From Kitasatospora fiedleri (GTDB lineage: Bacteria > Actinomycetota > Actinomycetes > Streptomycetales > Streptomycetaceae), in the NCBI RefSeq assembly GCF_948472415.1, contig NZ_OX419519.1, positions 3,286,001 to 3,350,000 on the forward strand: 64,000 nucleotides of DNA. Direction: 5' to 3'. The notes under the pieces are model-generated. The model saw only the letters and a program-made list of their open reading frames with translations. It made no database searches and had not been told where the DNA came from. Every line of letters starts with the position of its first letter. The first letter of the stretch is position 1. Below are positions 17,418-26,072 of the stretch, piece after piece. The translations under genes and the position numbers were made by a program.

Positions 17418-17547
17418 GTGACCTGCGCGTTTTCCGCTTATGATCGTCTTAATTCGGGCATATCACCGGCCGCCGCCGCTTACCCGCGGGAGGCCGGTGC
17501 GGGACGGGTGCGAGACCGGTACGGGACGGGTGCGAGACCGGTGCGGG

Positions 17548-18234
17548 CTACGCGCCGAAGCTCTTCCCGACCGGCTTGTCGCCCTTCTTGCCCTTGCCCA
17601 CCAGGTGGGCCGGCAGCAGGTCCCGGGCCGGCTCGCGGTAGCCGATCGAGACGATCCGGTCGCCCTCGTAGGTGAAGCTGGTCAGCGAGGCCAGCGAGCA
17701 CTGCCGGCGGCGCGGGTCGTGCCACAGCCGGCGGCGCTCCGCGAACGAGCGCAGGATCCAGATCGGCAGCTGGTGGCTGACGCACACCGCCTCGTGCCCG
17801 CGCGCGGCGTCCCGGGCCGCCGCGAGGGCGCCCATCATCCGGACCGCCTGGTCGATGTACGGCTCGCCCCAGGACGGCCGGAACGGGTTGGTCAGGTGCT
17901 TCCAGTACCCGGGGTTGCGCAGCGAGCCGTCGCCGACGCCGAAGGTCTTGCCCTCGAAGACGTTCTCCGCCTCGATCAGCCGCGGGTCGGCCGCCACCTG
18001 GAGGCCGTGCGCCTTGGCGATCGGCTCGGCGGTCTCCTGCGCCCGCTCCAGCGGCGAGGCCACCACGTACGTGACGTCCCGGTCCTTCAGGTGCTCGGCG
18101 ACCCGCTCGGCCATCTCCCGGCCCAGGTCGGAGAGGTGGTAGTCGGGCAGGCGGCCGTAGAGCACGCCCTCCGGGTTGTGCACCTCGCCGTGCCGCATCA
18201 CGTGGACGACGGTGATGTCCTTCTGGTCAGTCAC
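17548..18234 (-). CDS. Histidine phosphatase family protein (phosphoglycerate mutase-like)
   Basis: The 228-aa protein carries the RHG catalytic motif [10 protein letters not shown] near residue 14 and the second catalytic histidine in CVSHQLPIW. This superfamily transfers or removes phosphates through a phosphohistidine. The sequence is not the glycolytic mutase subtype; substrate unknown. Its GTG start overlaps the hemL stop codon (GTGA junction), so it is co-translated with hemL, an arrangement seen in other Streptomyces. Confidence 0.88.
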   Translation of the reverse strand: MTDQKDITVVHVMRHGEVHNPEGVLYGRLPDYHLSDLGREMAERVAEHLKDRDVTYVVASPLERAQETAEPIAKAHGLQVAADPRLIEAENVFEGKTFGVGDGSLRNPGYWKHLTNPFRPSWGEPYIDQAVRMMGALAAARDAARGHEAVCVSHQLPIWILRSFAERRRLWHDPRRRQCSLASLTSFTYEGDRIVSIGYREPARDLLPAHLVGKGKKGDKPVGKSFGA

Positions 18235-19571
18235 TTGGGCTCCTCGGTGGCCTCGGCGGCGGCGCGGGCGGCCGCGGGCAGGGCGGCGGCGATCCGCTCG
18301 ACCGCGCGCTCGTCGTGCGCGGCCGAGACGAACCAGGACTCGAAGGCCGACGGCGGCAGGTAGACGCCCTGGCTCAGCATCGAGTGGAAGAACGGGTTGA
18401 AGCGGAACGCCTGCTGGGCGCGCGCCTCGTCGTAGTTCGTGACCTGCTGCTCGGTGAAGAAGACCGAGAACATGTTGCCCGCGGTCTGCAGCCGGTGCGC
18501 CACGCCCTCCTTGGCGAGCGCCGCGGTGACCAGGCCGGAGACCTCGGCGGCGACCGCGTCGACCTTCGCGTACACCTCGTCGGTGCAGTGCCGCAGCTGG
18601 GTCAGGCCCGCGGCGGTGGCGACCGGGTTCCCGGAGAGCGTGCCCGCCTGGTAGACCGGGCCGGCCGGGGCGAGGTGCGCCATCACGTCGGCGCGACCGC
18701 CGAAGGCCGCGGCGGGGAAGCCGCCGCCCATCACCTTGCCGAAGGTCAGCAGGTCCGGCGCCCAGCCCTCCCGGGCGGCCTCCAGCCCGTACCAGCCGGC
18801 CTTGGAGACCCGGAAGCCGGTCATCACCTCGTCGGAGACGAACAGCGCGCCGTCGGCCCGGCAGAGCTCGGCCAGGCCGTGGTTGAAGCCGGGCAGCGGC
18901 GGGACGACGCCCATGTTGCCGGGCGAGGCCTCGGTGATCACGCAGGCGATCTCGCCGGGGTGGGCGGCGAACGCGGCGCGCACCGCGTCCAGGTCGTTGT
19001 ACGGCAGCACGATGGTGTCGCCGGCCTGGGCGCCGGTCACGCCGGGGGTGTCGGGCAGGCCGAAGGTGGCGACGCCGGAGCCGGCCGCGGCCAGCAGGGC
19101 GTCCACGTGGCCGTGGTAGCAGCCGGCGAACTTGACCACCTTGGCGCGGCCGGTGAAGCCGCGGGCCAGCCGGATCGCCGACATGGTCGCCTCGGTGCCA
19201 CTGGAGACCAGCCGGACCTGCTCGACCGGGGCGATCCGGGAGACGATCTCCTCGGCCAGCTCCACCTCGCCCTGCCCGGGCGTCCCGAACGAGGTGCCGA
19301 GGGCCACCGCCCGCTGGACCGCCTCGACCACCGCCGGGTGGGCGTGGCCGAGCAGCATCGGGCCCCAGGAGCAGACCAGGTCCACGTACTCGCGGCCGTC
19401 GGCGTCGGTCAGGTACGGGCCGGTGCCGGACACCATGAAGCGGGGCGTGCCGCCGACCGCGCGGAAGGCCCGCACCGGCGAGTTGACCCCGCCGGGGGTG
19501 ACGGCCAGGGCGCGGTCGAACAGCGACTGGGACTGGGGGGCTTCGTACGGGTAGCTCATCTGCTCGCTCAT
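18231..19571 (-). CDS. hemL: Glutamate-1-semialdehyde 2,1-aminomutase HemL
   Basis: A 446-aa PLP enzyme with [18 protein letters not shown] near the N-terminus and the cofactor lysine in [17 protein letters not shown]. It makes 5-aminolevulinate from glutamate-1-semialdehyde, directly after the HemA step; hemA, hemC, hemD and hemB are 11-16 kb away in this same window. The first ATG at 19571 is used; a second at codon 5 is possible. Overlap with the following phosphatase gene suggests a two-gene operon ending before the 17387 hairpin. Confidence 0.95.
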   Translation of the reverse strand: MSEQMSYPYEAPQSQSLFDRALAVTPGGVNSPVRAFRAVGGTPRFMVSGTGPYLTDADGREYVDLVCSWGPMLLGHAHPAVVEAVQRAVALGTSFGTPGQGEVELAEEIVSRIAPVEQVRLVSSGTEATMSAIRLARGFTGRAKVVKFAGCYHGHVDALLAAAGSGVATFGLPDTPGVTGAQAGDTIVLPYNDLDAVRAAFAAHPGEIACVITEASPGNMGVVPPLPGFNHGLAELCRADGALFVSDEVMTGFRVSKAGWYGLEAAREGWAPDLLTFGKVMGGGFPAAAFGGRADVMAHLAPAGPVYQAGTLSGNPVATAAGLTQLRHCTDEVYAKVDAVAAEVSGLVTAALAKEGVAHRLQTAGNMFSVFFTEQQVTNYDEARAQQAFRFNPFFHSMLSQGVYLPPSAFESWFVSAAHDERAVERIAAALPAAARAAAEATEEPK

Positions 19572-19829
19572 CCGTTGGGTGCTGGGAGCGGCCGGGAACC
19601 GCCCTTACCCGCACATGGTCTCAAATCGTGTCCTGGCGTTCTGCATGTCGGGCCCGATCATCTGGAACGATGATCCGTGTGCTGCTCCCCTCACCGGCTG
19701 TGCCGAAGGTAAGGTCGAGTGACGCGCGCTCGTGTAGCACGCCAAACAGACGGGTAAGGGGCATGTTCGGAGGGACACCGAGCATGCGGGGGTCTGTCGA
19801 TTCCGGCGAGTTCCGGTGAGGATGGTCCA

Positions 19830-20426
19830 GTGTCCGAGAGGCAGGACGGTTTCGACGAGGGCGCGGGCCACGGCCGCAGGCCCGGCGAGACCGGCGGGGG
19901 TACGGGTACCGGCAGGGGAAGGAGGGGCGAGGGCAGAGTGGGGGTCACCTACAAGTACTTCGGCGCTCCGGACCGGGCGACCGCCGCCAGGGTTCCCACC
20001 GCCCTCGGCCCCGGCGGCCTCGGGCTCGACGCCGGAGAGCTCGGCGCCCTCGGCCGGCTCGGCGACCTGATGGAGACCAGCGGCTCCGTCAACGGCCACC
20101 TCTCCACCAAGATCAAGCCGGAGACCATGAGCGCGATGGTCCTCACCGGCATCCAGGGCGTCCCGCTGCACCACGTCCCACCGCTCGAACTCGTCGTCCT
20201 GCACCCCGACTACGCGGTGGTCCAACTCCCGCACACCGTCGTGGAACCGCTCCGCAAGGCCGACGAGACCGAGCTCGGCGCCGCCGCCTTCATCTGGTCC
20301 ACCGTCCCCGACCGCCGCGGCCCGCGGGACGCCTTCGTCATCTACCAGATGCTGCACGAGTGGCAGGACTTCGCCAGCCGCCTGCACGAGGCCGGGCACC
20401 AGCTCTACTGCCTGGTCTGGCCCTGA
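19830..20426 (+). CDS. Conserved hypothetical protein
   Basis: The 198-aa product begins with GTG at 19830 (GAGG about 10 bases upstream). Its first 40 residues are Gly/Arg/Glu-rich and poorly structured; a second possible start is GTG at 19939 before TYKYFGAPD. The remaining 160 residues look globular and well conserved in style, with ALGPGGLGLDAGEL, IWSTVPDRRGPRDAFVIYQM and a Trp/His-rich end. I recognise no catalytic or binding motif. It is divergent from hemL across a 258-bp promoter region and stands alone. Confidence 0.65.
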   Translation: MSERQDGFDEGAGHGRRPGETGGGTGTGRGRRGEGRVGVTYKYFGAPDRATAARVPTALGPGGLGLDAGELGALGRLGDLMETSGSVNGHLSTKIKPETMSAMVLTGIQGVPLHHVPPLELVVLHPDYAVVQLPHTVVEPLRKADETELGAAAFIWSTVPDRRGPRDAFVIYQMLHEWQDFASRLHEAGHQLYCLVWP

Positions 20427-20688
20427 CCCTCGGGGCACCGGCCGGTGGCCGACGCCGCGCACCGTCCCGATGACGCGGCGGGCCCGGGCGGCCGGGCCGG
20501 GCGCTCCAGGGAGCTGAACTCCGTTGCGGTCAGCCGCAGTCGGGCCTTCCCGATGCCGCACCGCCGGACCGCCACCGTTCGACCGGTGCTGCCGGGCGCC
20601 GCAGCGGACCGGTGGACGGGCGCGGTGGTTTTCCACAGACCTGTGGACAACTGTTCGGGTTTTCCACCGGCGGCGGCGGGCGGGCCGT
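20427..20688. other. Intergenic region with DnaA-box-like sites
   Basis: Between two convergent genes, this 262-bp gap has no gene. It contains the inverted pair of DnaA-box-like 9-mers at 20629-20650 and a weaker third one at 20660-20668. Confidence 0.6.
20629..20650. promoter_or_regulatory. Inverted pair of DnaA-box-like 9-mers
   Basis: TTTTCCACA (20629-20637) and, on the other strand, TTGTCCACA (20642-20650) face each other 4 bp apart. TTGTCCACA is the preferred Streptomyces DnaA box. A further one-mismatch copy, TTTTCCACC, follows at 20660-20668. No origin genes are nearby. Confidence 0.5.
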
Positions 20689-21447
20689 TCAGGCGTCGAA
20701 GTCGTACTCCAGGATGTAGGAGGCCGAGTCGAGCACCATCTCGTTGACCTCCACCGCCTGGCCGTCCTCGGCGAAGGCGATCCGGTGCACCAGGAAGACG
20801 GGGGTGCCGGGGGCCAGGGCCAGGCGTTCGGCCTCGTCGCCGGCGGGCATTCGGGAGCGGATCTGCTCCTGGAAGTGCACCGGCTTGTGGCCGAGTTCGG
20901 CGAGCCGGGCGTAGGTGCCGCCGGGGCCGGTGTCCGGGTCGGTGATCCGGGTGCCGGCGACCAGGGCGGCGGGGAGGTAGGAGTCGGAGACCAGCACCGG
21001 CTTGCCGTCCAGGACGAAGCGGCGGCTGCGCACGCAGGCCGGTTCGCCGCCCTTGAGGCCGAGCACGGCGGCGATCTGCTCGGGCGCCTCCCGCTCGGTG
21101 ACGCTCAGCTGGTCCACCGTCAGTTCGCGGGCCGCTATGTCCGCCGACCAGACCGAGGCGCCGCCGCCCCAGGTGCGGCCGGACAGCCGCTGGATGCCGC
21201 GCCGCCTTATCGGCCGGAACTCCCGGACGAAGACGCCGACGCCGCGGCGGGCCTCCGCTATCCCCTCGCCCTGGAGCACCCCGAGCGCCTGACGGGCCGT
21301 CATCCTGGCCACGCCGTACGTCGCCATCAGGTCGTTCTCGCCGGGGAGCCGGTCGCCGGGACGGTAGCGGCCGGTGTCGATCTCGCGCTTGAGGTCCTCG
21401 GCGATCCGCTGGTACTTGGGCTGCGTGACGCGCGGGTGACTGTTCAT
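20689..21447 (-). CDS. GntR family regulator, HutC/UTRA subfamily
   Basis: The 252-aa protein has a GntR winged helix at residues 8-75 (PKYQRIAEDLKREI, RLPGENDLMATYGVARMTA) and a UTRA ligand-binding domain that ends near the C-terminus. HutC-type members respond to small metabolites such as sugars, amino acids or their phosphates. The ATG at 21447 is preferred to upstream starts because the helix begins right after it and GGAAGGAAG precedes it. The intergenic region toward the divergent ATPase gene contains three TCTAGA-centred operator candidates, so autoregulation and control of the neighbour are likely. Confidence 0.88.
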   Translation of the reverse strand: MNSHPRVTQPKYQRIAEDLKREIDTGRYRPGDRLPGENDLMATYGVARMTARQALGVLQGEGIAEARRGVGVFVREFRPIRRRGIQRLSGRTWGGGASVWSADIAARELTVDQLSVTEREAPEQIAAVLGLKGGEPACVRSRRFVLDGKPVLVSDSYLPAALVAGTRITDPDTGPGGTYARLAELGHKPVHFQEQIRSRMPAGDEAERLALAPGTPVFLVHRIAFAEDGQAVEVNEMVLDSASYILEYDFDA

Positions 21448-21466
21448 GGCGGCGGACTTCCTTCCC

Positions 21467-21541
21467 CTCTCTAGACATCCTACGCAGGGCCGAGACCCTG
21501 ACGCATTGACATCTCTAGAGATTTCAGCTTGTCTAGAGATG
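21467..21541. promoter_or_regulatory. Three TCTAGA-centred operators, likely for the GntR regulator
   Basis: Copies lie at 21467-21478 (CTCTCTAGACAT), 21511-21522 (ATCTCTAGAGAT, perfect palindrome) and 21530-21541 (TGTCTAGAGATG region). Centres are 44 and 18 bp apart. TTGACA at 21506-21511, a possible -35 for the rightward gene, abuts the middle copy. Confidence 0.65.
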
Positions 21542-21614
21542 TTGGGATCTGACATACCCTCATATCGGCTGCCGAGTCTCCGCCCATCGGGCGAAACCGC
21601 GTGAGGAGCCCGCC

Positions 21615-22109
21615 ATGTCCGTCCACCGTCGATGGTTCTCACTGCCCCGCGAGCCCGCCACCGTCGCCGCCGGACGCCGCCGGGTCCGCGACCTCCTCAC
21701 CACCTGGAACACCCCGCTCGACGAGGACACCCGCTTCACCCTCGACCTCGTCACCTCCGAACTCCTCGGCAACGCCGTCCGCCACGCCACCGGCCCCGCC
21801 GTCACCGTCGGCGTGCACGCCGACCCGCTGCACCACCGCGCCGTCATAGAGGTCTACGACTCCTCCCCCGTCCTCCCCGGCCTCGCCGCCGGCCGCCCCG
21901 CCGACGACGAGGAGTCCGGCCGCGGCCTGCTGCTGATCGCCGAACTCGCCCTCGCCCACGGGGTGGTGCGCAAGCGCGGCGGCAAGTGGGTCTGGGCCGA
22001 GATCGCCCTCCCGGGTGCGGCCTCCCGCCCGGCCGGGGGCGCCGCCGACGGCACGCCGCGCCCGGCGCCGTCCGGCAAGATCGCGCCCTGGGCGATGACC
22101 TGCCAGTGA
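21615..22109 (+). CDS. Anti-sigma-factor-like ATP-binding protein (HATPase_c_2)
   Basis: The 164-aa product has the GHKL ATPase features of SpoIIAB/RsbW proteins: an N-box in SELLGNAVRHA (about residues 52-62) and a G-box ESGRGLLLIAEL (about 100-111). Streptomyces encode dozens of such single-domain proteins; some bind sigma factors, others have unknown targets. There is no adjacent sigma or anti-anti-sigma gene. It is divergent from the GntR regulator and shares its operator region, so it is a probable target. A 9-bp tandem repeat (AGCCCGGTA type) follows the gene at about 22137-22165. Confidence 0.85.
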   Translation: MSVHRRWFSLPREPATVAAGRRRVRDLLTTWNTPLDEDTRFTLDLVTSELLGNAVRHATGPAVTVGVHADPLHHRAVIEVYDSSPVLPGLAAGRPADDEESGRGLLLIAELALAHGVVRKRGGKWVWAEIALPGAASRPAGGAADGTPRPAPSGKIAPWAMTCQ

Positions 22110-22171
22110 ACCCGGTGGACGCGGTGAACCCGGCGAGCCCGGTAAGCCCGGTAAGCCCGGTGGACGCGGCG

Positions 22172-23131
22172 TCAGGCCGTCAGCGCGCGGTGCAGCTCCT
22201 CGGTGCCGCGGCCCAGTGACCGCGCCGCCAGCCAGGCCGCCGCGCCCGCGCCGTTCCCGGCGGGGCGGAGCGGGGCGTCCGGCCAGCGGGCGGCGAGCAG
22301 CGGGCGGAGCCGGGCGGCCAGCGGGGTCGGGGTGCTGAGCAGCCCGCCGGCCAGCACGATCGGGAGGGCGCAACCGCGGGCGCGGAGCAGGCCGAGCGTG
22401 TCGAGCAGGTGGTCGGCGGCCCGGGCGACCAGGGTGAGGGCCGTCGGGTCGCCCGCCCCGGCCCGCTCCAGGACGACGGGGGCGAGCCGGGCCAGCCGGG
22501 TCGGGGCCTGCCCGTGGACGGCGGTGATCAGCGCCGAGCGGAGGTCGTCGCCCGAGCCGCCCGAGCCGTCCGGGCCGGTCAGCGCCCCGGCGACCGCCGC
22601 GGCCAGGCCGGTGAGCGGCTCGTCCCGGTCGAGGGCGGTCAGGGTGGCGGAGACGGCCTCGCGGCCGAGCCAGACGCCCGAGCCCCGGTCGCCCAGCAGC
22701 CAGCCGTGGCCGTCCGCGGTGCGGGTCAGCTCGTGGCCGCGGATCTCGGCGGCCATCCCGCCCGTCCCGCTGAGCACCACGTTCCCGTCCGGCGCGGAGG
22801 TGCCCGCGGCGTGCGCCAGCAGGACGTCGCTGACCAGCACGGGGTGCGCGCCCAGCCCGAGCGCGTCCCACAGTCCGCCGAACGCGGGCCGCGCCACCAG
22901 GCCGCCCGCCAGCCCGAGCACCCCCGCCGCCACCCGCCCCGGGTCCAGCCCGGCCAGCGCGGCCCGCACGGTGTCACCGATCTCCTTCGCCGCGGCCTCC
23001 GCCCCGTGCGCGACCGGGTTCCCCCCGGCCCCGCGGGCGGCCCCCAGCACCCGCCCGTCCAGGTCGGCGACCAGCACCCGGGTGCTGGTGCCCCCGACGT
23101 CCAACCCCAACACCAGCCGCGCACCGGCCAC
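22172..23131 (-). CDS. BadF/BadG-type sugar kinase, N-acetylglucosamine kinase-like
   Basis: This 319-aa ASKHA-fold kinase starts with the phosphate-1 loop GLDVGGTSTRVLVADLDG and has the later GTGGMAAEIRG and GDRGSGVWLGREA segments typical of the N-acetylglucosamine kinase branch. GTG at 23131 with GGAGG six bases upstream is chosen; another GTG at 23161 is in frame but has no ribosome binding site. The gene is isolated between an anti-sigma-like ATPase and a DUF4291 gene. Sugar specificity is inferred from family only. Confidence 0.82.
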   Translation of the reverse strand: MAGARLVLGLDVGGTSTRVLVADLDGRVLGAARGAGGNPVAHGAEAAAKEIGDTVRAALAGLDPGRVAAGVLGLAGGLVARPAFGGLWDALGLGAHPVLVSDVLLAHAAGTSAPDGNVVLSGTGGMAAEIRGHELTRTADGHGWLLGDRGSGVWLGREAVSATLTALDRDEPLTGLAAAVAGALTGPDGSGGSGDDLRSALITAVHGQAPTRLARLAPVVLERAGAGDPTALTLVARAADHLLDTLGLLRARGCALPIVLAGGLLSTPTPLAARLRPLLAARWPDAPLRPAGNGAGAAAWLAARSLGRGTEELHRALTA

Positions 23132-23243
23132 CGCGCACCTCCAGGCAGATCGACGGCTCACATGCTCCCACCTGCGGCCCGGCCGCGTTCCCGGTCCCCC
23201 GGGGGGCGGGTAATCCAGTTGACCCGGCGGCCAGGATGGCGGG

Positions 23244-23822
23244 GTGGGAGAGATACCGAAGAGGCAGGTCAGGGCCTGCTACGACGAGGAGACGGTGACG
23301 GTCTACCAGGCGTTCCGGCCGGAGATCGCGGAACCCGCCGCCGCCGCGGGGCGGTTCCCGGCGACGTTCGACACCGGGCGGATGACGTGGGTGAAGCCGT
23401 CGTTCCGCTGGCTGCTGCACCGCAGCGACTGGGCCCGCGCCGGGGGCCAGGAGCGGGTGCTGGGGGTGGTGATCCGCCGGGAGGGGTTCGACGCCGCGCT
23501 GGCGGCAGCGGTGCTGAGCTCGTACCGGCGCGGGGTGCACGCCTCGAAGGCGCAGTGGCAGCGGGAGCTGCGGCGCGGCGCGGCCCGGGTGCAGTGGGAC
23601 CCGGAGCGGGACCTGCGCCTGCGGCCGCTGGACCACCGCTCGCTCCAGCTCGGGCTGGGCGGGGAGCTGGTGCGGCGCTACGTCGGGGAGTGGCTGGTGC
23701 GGATCGAGGACCTGACGCCGCTGGTCCGGGAGTTGCACGCGACGCGGGACGCGGGGCTGCTGCCGCCGGAGCGGCCGTACCCGGTGGCTCCGGGTACGGC
23801 CGTCCGGCTGGGCATGCCCTGA
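23244..23822 (+). CDS. DUF4291 domain-containing protein
   Basis: The 192-aa product matches DUF4291 over its full length: RQVRACYDEETVTVYQAF at the N-terminus, RMTWVKPSFRWLLHRSDWA in the middle and VQWDPERDLRL later. Function is unknown; members are widespread in actinobacteria and proteobacteria. GTG at 23244 gives the family-typical start. Its stop codon opens a four-unit 12-bp tandem repeat that reaches the convergent SGNH-hydrolase gene. Confidence 0.85.
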   Translation: MGEIPKRQVRACYDEETVTVYQAFRPEIAEPAAAAGRFPATFDTGRMTWVKPSFRWLLHRSDWARAGGQERVLGVVIRREGFDAALAAAVLSSYRRGVHASKAQWQRELRRGAARVQWDPERDLRLRPLDHRSLQLGLGGELVRRYVGEWLVRIEDLTPLVRELHATRDAGLLPPERPYPVAPGTAVRLGMP

Positions 23823-23867
23823 GGGGCTTGCTGAGGGGCCTGCTACGGGGCCCGCTGAGGGGCCGTC
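23820..23867. repeat. Four-unit 12-bp tandem repeat
   Basis: Units are TGAGGGGCTTGC, TGAGGGGCCTGC, TACGGGGCCCGC and TGAGGGGCCGTC. The first contains the DUF4291 stop codon and the last touches the stop codon of the convergent gene, so it fills the entire 43-bp gap. Confidence 0.75.
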
Positions 23868-25521
23868 AGCCGTGCAGGTAGACGATGCCGAGCTTGGTGA
23901 GCTGCCAGTGCTGGGCGGCGGAGCCGTTGTCGGCGGCGAGCTGGACCAGGTGGTTGCCCTGGGCGTCGGTCTGGGGGGTGGCGGTGGCGAGCTTGGTCGG
24001 GTCCTGGGAGTCGGCGAGCTTGTAGCTGCCGTCGCCGACCGGCTGGAGCAGCCAGTGCTGGTTGCCGCCGCCGTTGCAGCGCCACTGCTCGATCTTGGCG
24101 CCGGGCGCGGTGGAGGCGCCGGCCACGTCGAGGCACATGTCGCGGTTGCCGCTGAAGTCGAGTTCGTAGGAGCCGCCGGCCTTGACCTCGAACACGAAGG
24201 ACTGGTTGAGCCCGCCGGTGGCCGGATAGGTGATGGCGGTGCGGCCGTTGGTGGAGTCGCCGTAGCTGCCGCCGCCGGACAGGTCGAGCGCCCGGCCGTC
24301 GGACTGGTTGGTGAGCTGGTACCAGGCGCCGTCCTCGGGGGTGTCGGGGAACGGCTTGCCGGGGGTGAGCGGGGTGATCGAGGTGGTGTTCTGCTGGTTG
24401 AGCGAGCAGAACGCCTGGCCGAGCGCGGCCTGCTGGTAGAACTGCCGCAGGCAGGCGGCCTCGGCGGCGTACCCGGCGACCCGCAGGTGGTACGACTGGC
24501 GGACGTTGTTCATGCACAGGCCGGGGATGGAGATCGGGCTGTCGCAGCCGTTGCGGGTCTTCTCGGACAGGTCGATCACGTCGCCGTTGGTGTACTCGTA
24601 CGGCGAGCTGGTCCACTCGGCGCAGACCTCGTGGCCGAAGGCGACCCGGCGCTGGTCGAGGTAGCGCACGCCGGGGACGCCGGCGGCGGCTTCGCGCAGG
24701 GCATCGCTGAGGGTGGGGACCACCCAGTTGTGGCCCCAGGCGAGGTCCTCGGGGAAGGCCGGGCAGCCGTCGGCGACCTTGCCGGCGTAGTCGTTGCGCC
24801 GGATGTCGGGGGTGATCGGGTTGAAGTACGACTGGTAGACCAGTTGGTAGGAGTCGTCCGGGTAGCCGGCCGCCCGCATCGTGGTGCGGACGCTGGTGAG
24901 CGCGGCGGTCACCTTGGGCTTGACGCCGGCGGCGCGGCGGGTGATCTCGGCGCTGCCGATGGTGTCCCGGCAGCCCTGGGACTGCGGGATCGGGAAGTAC
25001 TGGGCGAGGCAGTCCATCATGATGTTCGCGAACTCGAAGTCGTCGTTCGCGCCGATCGTGACGACCACCATCTTGACGTCGTACTGGCGTGCGGTGGCGG
25101 CGAGTTGGACGTCCTGCTTGGGTTCGCCGAAGTCGCCGCTGCCGGGGCCGGTGATCTTCGCCAGCTCCGGGTCGCTGACCAGGTCGCCGGTCTGCGCGCC
25201 GGAGCAGGCCAGGTCGACCGGGGTGACGCCGGGCAGTTGGGTCACGAATATCTCGGACCTGGTGGAGCGGTGGCAGTAGTTGGTGGGGGTGTCGGTGCCG
25301 GGGACGTAGTCGTCGCCGGTGTCGGTGCCGGCGCCTTCGCCGGAGATCGCGCTGTCGCCGAGCGCGACGATCGCGGCGGGCTTGCCCGGGTTCCCGGACG
25401 CGGCACTGGCGTCGGCGGTGCCGAGCCCGGCGCCGAGGCCGAGGGCGGCGAGCAGGGCGGCGGTGGCGAGCAGCGCGGGCGGGCGGCGGCGGGCGGCCCT
25501 CCCGAGGGGTGTCCTGGACAC
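23866..25521 (-). CDS. Secreted SGNH hydrolase with C-terminal ricin-type lectin domain
   Basis: The 551-aa product has a basic N-terminus and a signal peptide (LLATAALLAALGLGAGLGTADA). The SGNH/GDSL hydrolase domain begins with ALGDSAISGEGAG (nucleophile Ser) near residue 54 and contains the family blocks with VVVTIGANDD and a late His in SYHLRVAGYAAEA. After a Pro/Thr linker, residues about 390-551 form a ricin B-type beta-trefoil with QxW units (NQHWLLQ, AQHWQLT). It is probably an extracellular esterase or lipase targeted to a polysaccharide. A clear promoter lies at 25621-25649. Confidence 0.88.
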   Translation of the reverse strand: MSRTPLGRAARRRPPALLATAALLAALGLGAGLGTADASAASGNPGKPAAIVALGDSAISGEGAGTDTGDDYVPGTDTPTNYCHRSTRSEIFVTQLPGVTPVDLACSGAQTGDLVSDPELAKITGPGSGDFGEPKQDVQLAATARQYDVKMVVVTIGANDDFEFANIMMDCLAQYFPIPQSQGCRDTIGSAEITRRAAGVKPKVTAALTSVRTTMRAAGYPDDSYQLVYQSYFNPITPDIRRNDYAGKVADGCPAFPEDLAWGHNWVVPTLSDALREAAAGVPGVRYLDQRRVAFGHEVCAEWTSSPYEYTNGDVIDLSEKTRNGCDSPISIPGLCMNNVRQSYHLRVAGYAAEAACLRQFYQQAALGQAFCSLNQQNTTSITPLTPGKPFPDTPEDGAWYQLTNQSDGRALDLSGGGSYGDSTNGRTAITYPATGGLNQSFVFEVKAGGSYELDFSGNRDMCLDVAGASTAPGAKIEQWRCNGGGNQHWLLQPVGDGSYKLADSQDPTKLATATPQTDAQGNHLVQLAADNGSAAQHWQLTKLGIVYLHG

Positions 25522-25620
25522 TCATGACTCCTTGCGAGGGTGGGGGATCGCCCGGCGGCTGCCGGGCGGCGCGGAGCACGGGGGCCGGGCGGGGGCCCGG
25601 CGAACATGAGGCAGGCTCAC

Positions 25621-25649
25621 ATGCTAGGTACTGACAGGTAACACAACAA
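25621..25649 (-). promoter_or_regulatory. Promoter of the SGNH hydrolase gene
   Basis: On the minus strand, TTGTTG (25644-25649) and TAGCAT (25621-25626) are separated by 17 bp, fitting the vegetative sigma consensus. The start codon is 100 bp downstream. Confidence 0.55.
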
Positions 25650-25770
25650 GACTCGCGGCAGCATGACGGAGCGTCAGCGACCGCGCCGGGCACCGCGTCC
25701 GGCACCGCGTCCGGCACCGTTCCTGGCCCGGGCACCATTCCGGGCCCGGGCCCGGGCCCGGAAAAGCGGA

Positions 25771-25816
25771 CGAGCCGCCGCCCGCACCCCGCCAGGAGGG
25801 TGTGGACGGCGGCTCG
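25771..25816 (-). terminator. Hairpin after the leftward chaplin gene
   Basis: CGAGCCGCCG (25771-25780) pairs with CGGCGGCTCG (25807-25816) across a 26-base loop that is itself partly paired. It begins 16 bp beyond the chaplin stop. Confidence 0.65.
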
Positions 25817-25832
25817 GCCGACGGGCCGTGCG

Positions 25833-26072
25833 TCAGCCGACGTTGGCGCAGGAGTTGCCGAACGCCGGGTTCAGGGCGCCGATGACGTCGATCGAGTTGC
25901 CGCACAGGTTGACCGGGATGTGCACCGGCACCTGGATCTCGTTGCCGGAGGCGACACCGGGGGAACCGGCGGCGACACCCTCGGCACCGCTGCTCGCCAT
26001 GGCGGAGCCCGCACCGGCGGCGACGATGCCCACGACAGCGGCGCCGACGGCGGCGGCCTTCTTGATGCTCAT
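25833..26072 (-). CDS. Short chaplin (leftward copy)
   Basis: The 79-aa precursor has an N-terminal signal peptide (MSIKKAAAVGAAVVGIVAAG, cleavage after AMA) and a single chaplin domain of about 50 residues containing the paired cysteines in PVNLCGNSIDVIG and FGNSCANVG. Short chaplins are exported, assemble as amyloid-like films and lower surface tension so that aerial hyphae can leave the medium. GAGGAGA lies 5 bases before the ATG at 26072. It is divergent from two more chaplin genes; compared with them it has Ile/Asp/Ala replacements and is the most diverged of the three. Confidence 0.93.
   Translation of the reverse strand: MSIKKAAAVGAAVVGIVAAGAGSAMASSGAEGVAAGSPGVASGNEIQVPVHIPVNLCGNSIDVIGALNPAFGNSCANVG

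Larger units (their letters stand above)
25522..25832. other. Intergenic region holding a promoter and a terminator
   Basis: This 311-bp gap between two leftward genes contains the SGNH-hydrolase promoter (25621-25649), a GGGCCC tandem run at 25742-25760 and the chaplin terminator (25771-25816). No gene is seen. Confidence 0.6.

Noticed and set aside
25742..25760. GGGCCC tandem run
   Set aside because: Ordinary GC-rich low complexity; no sign of a functional element.
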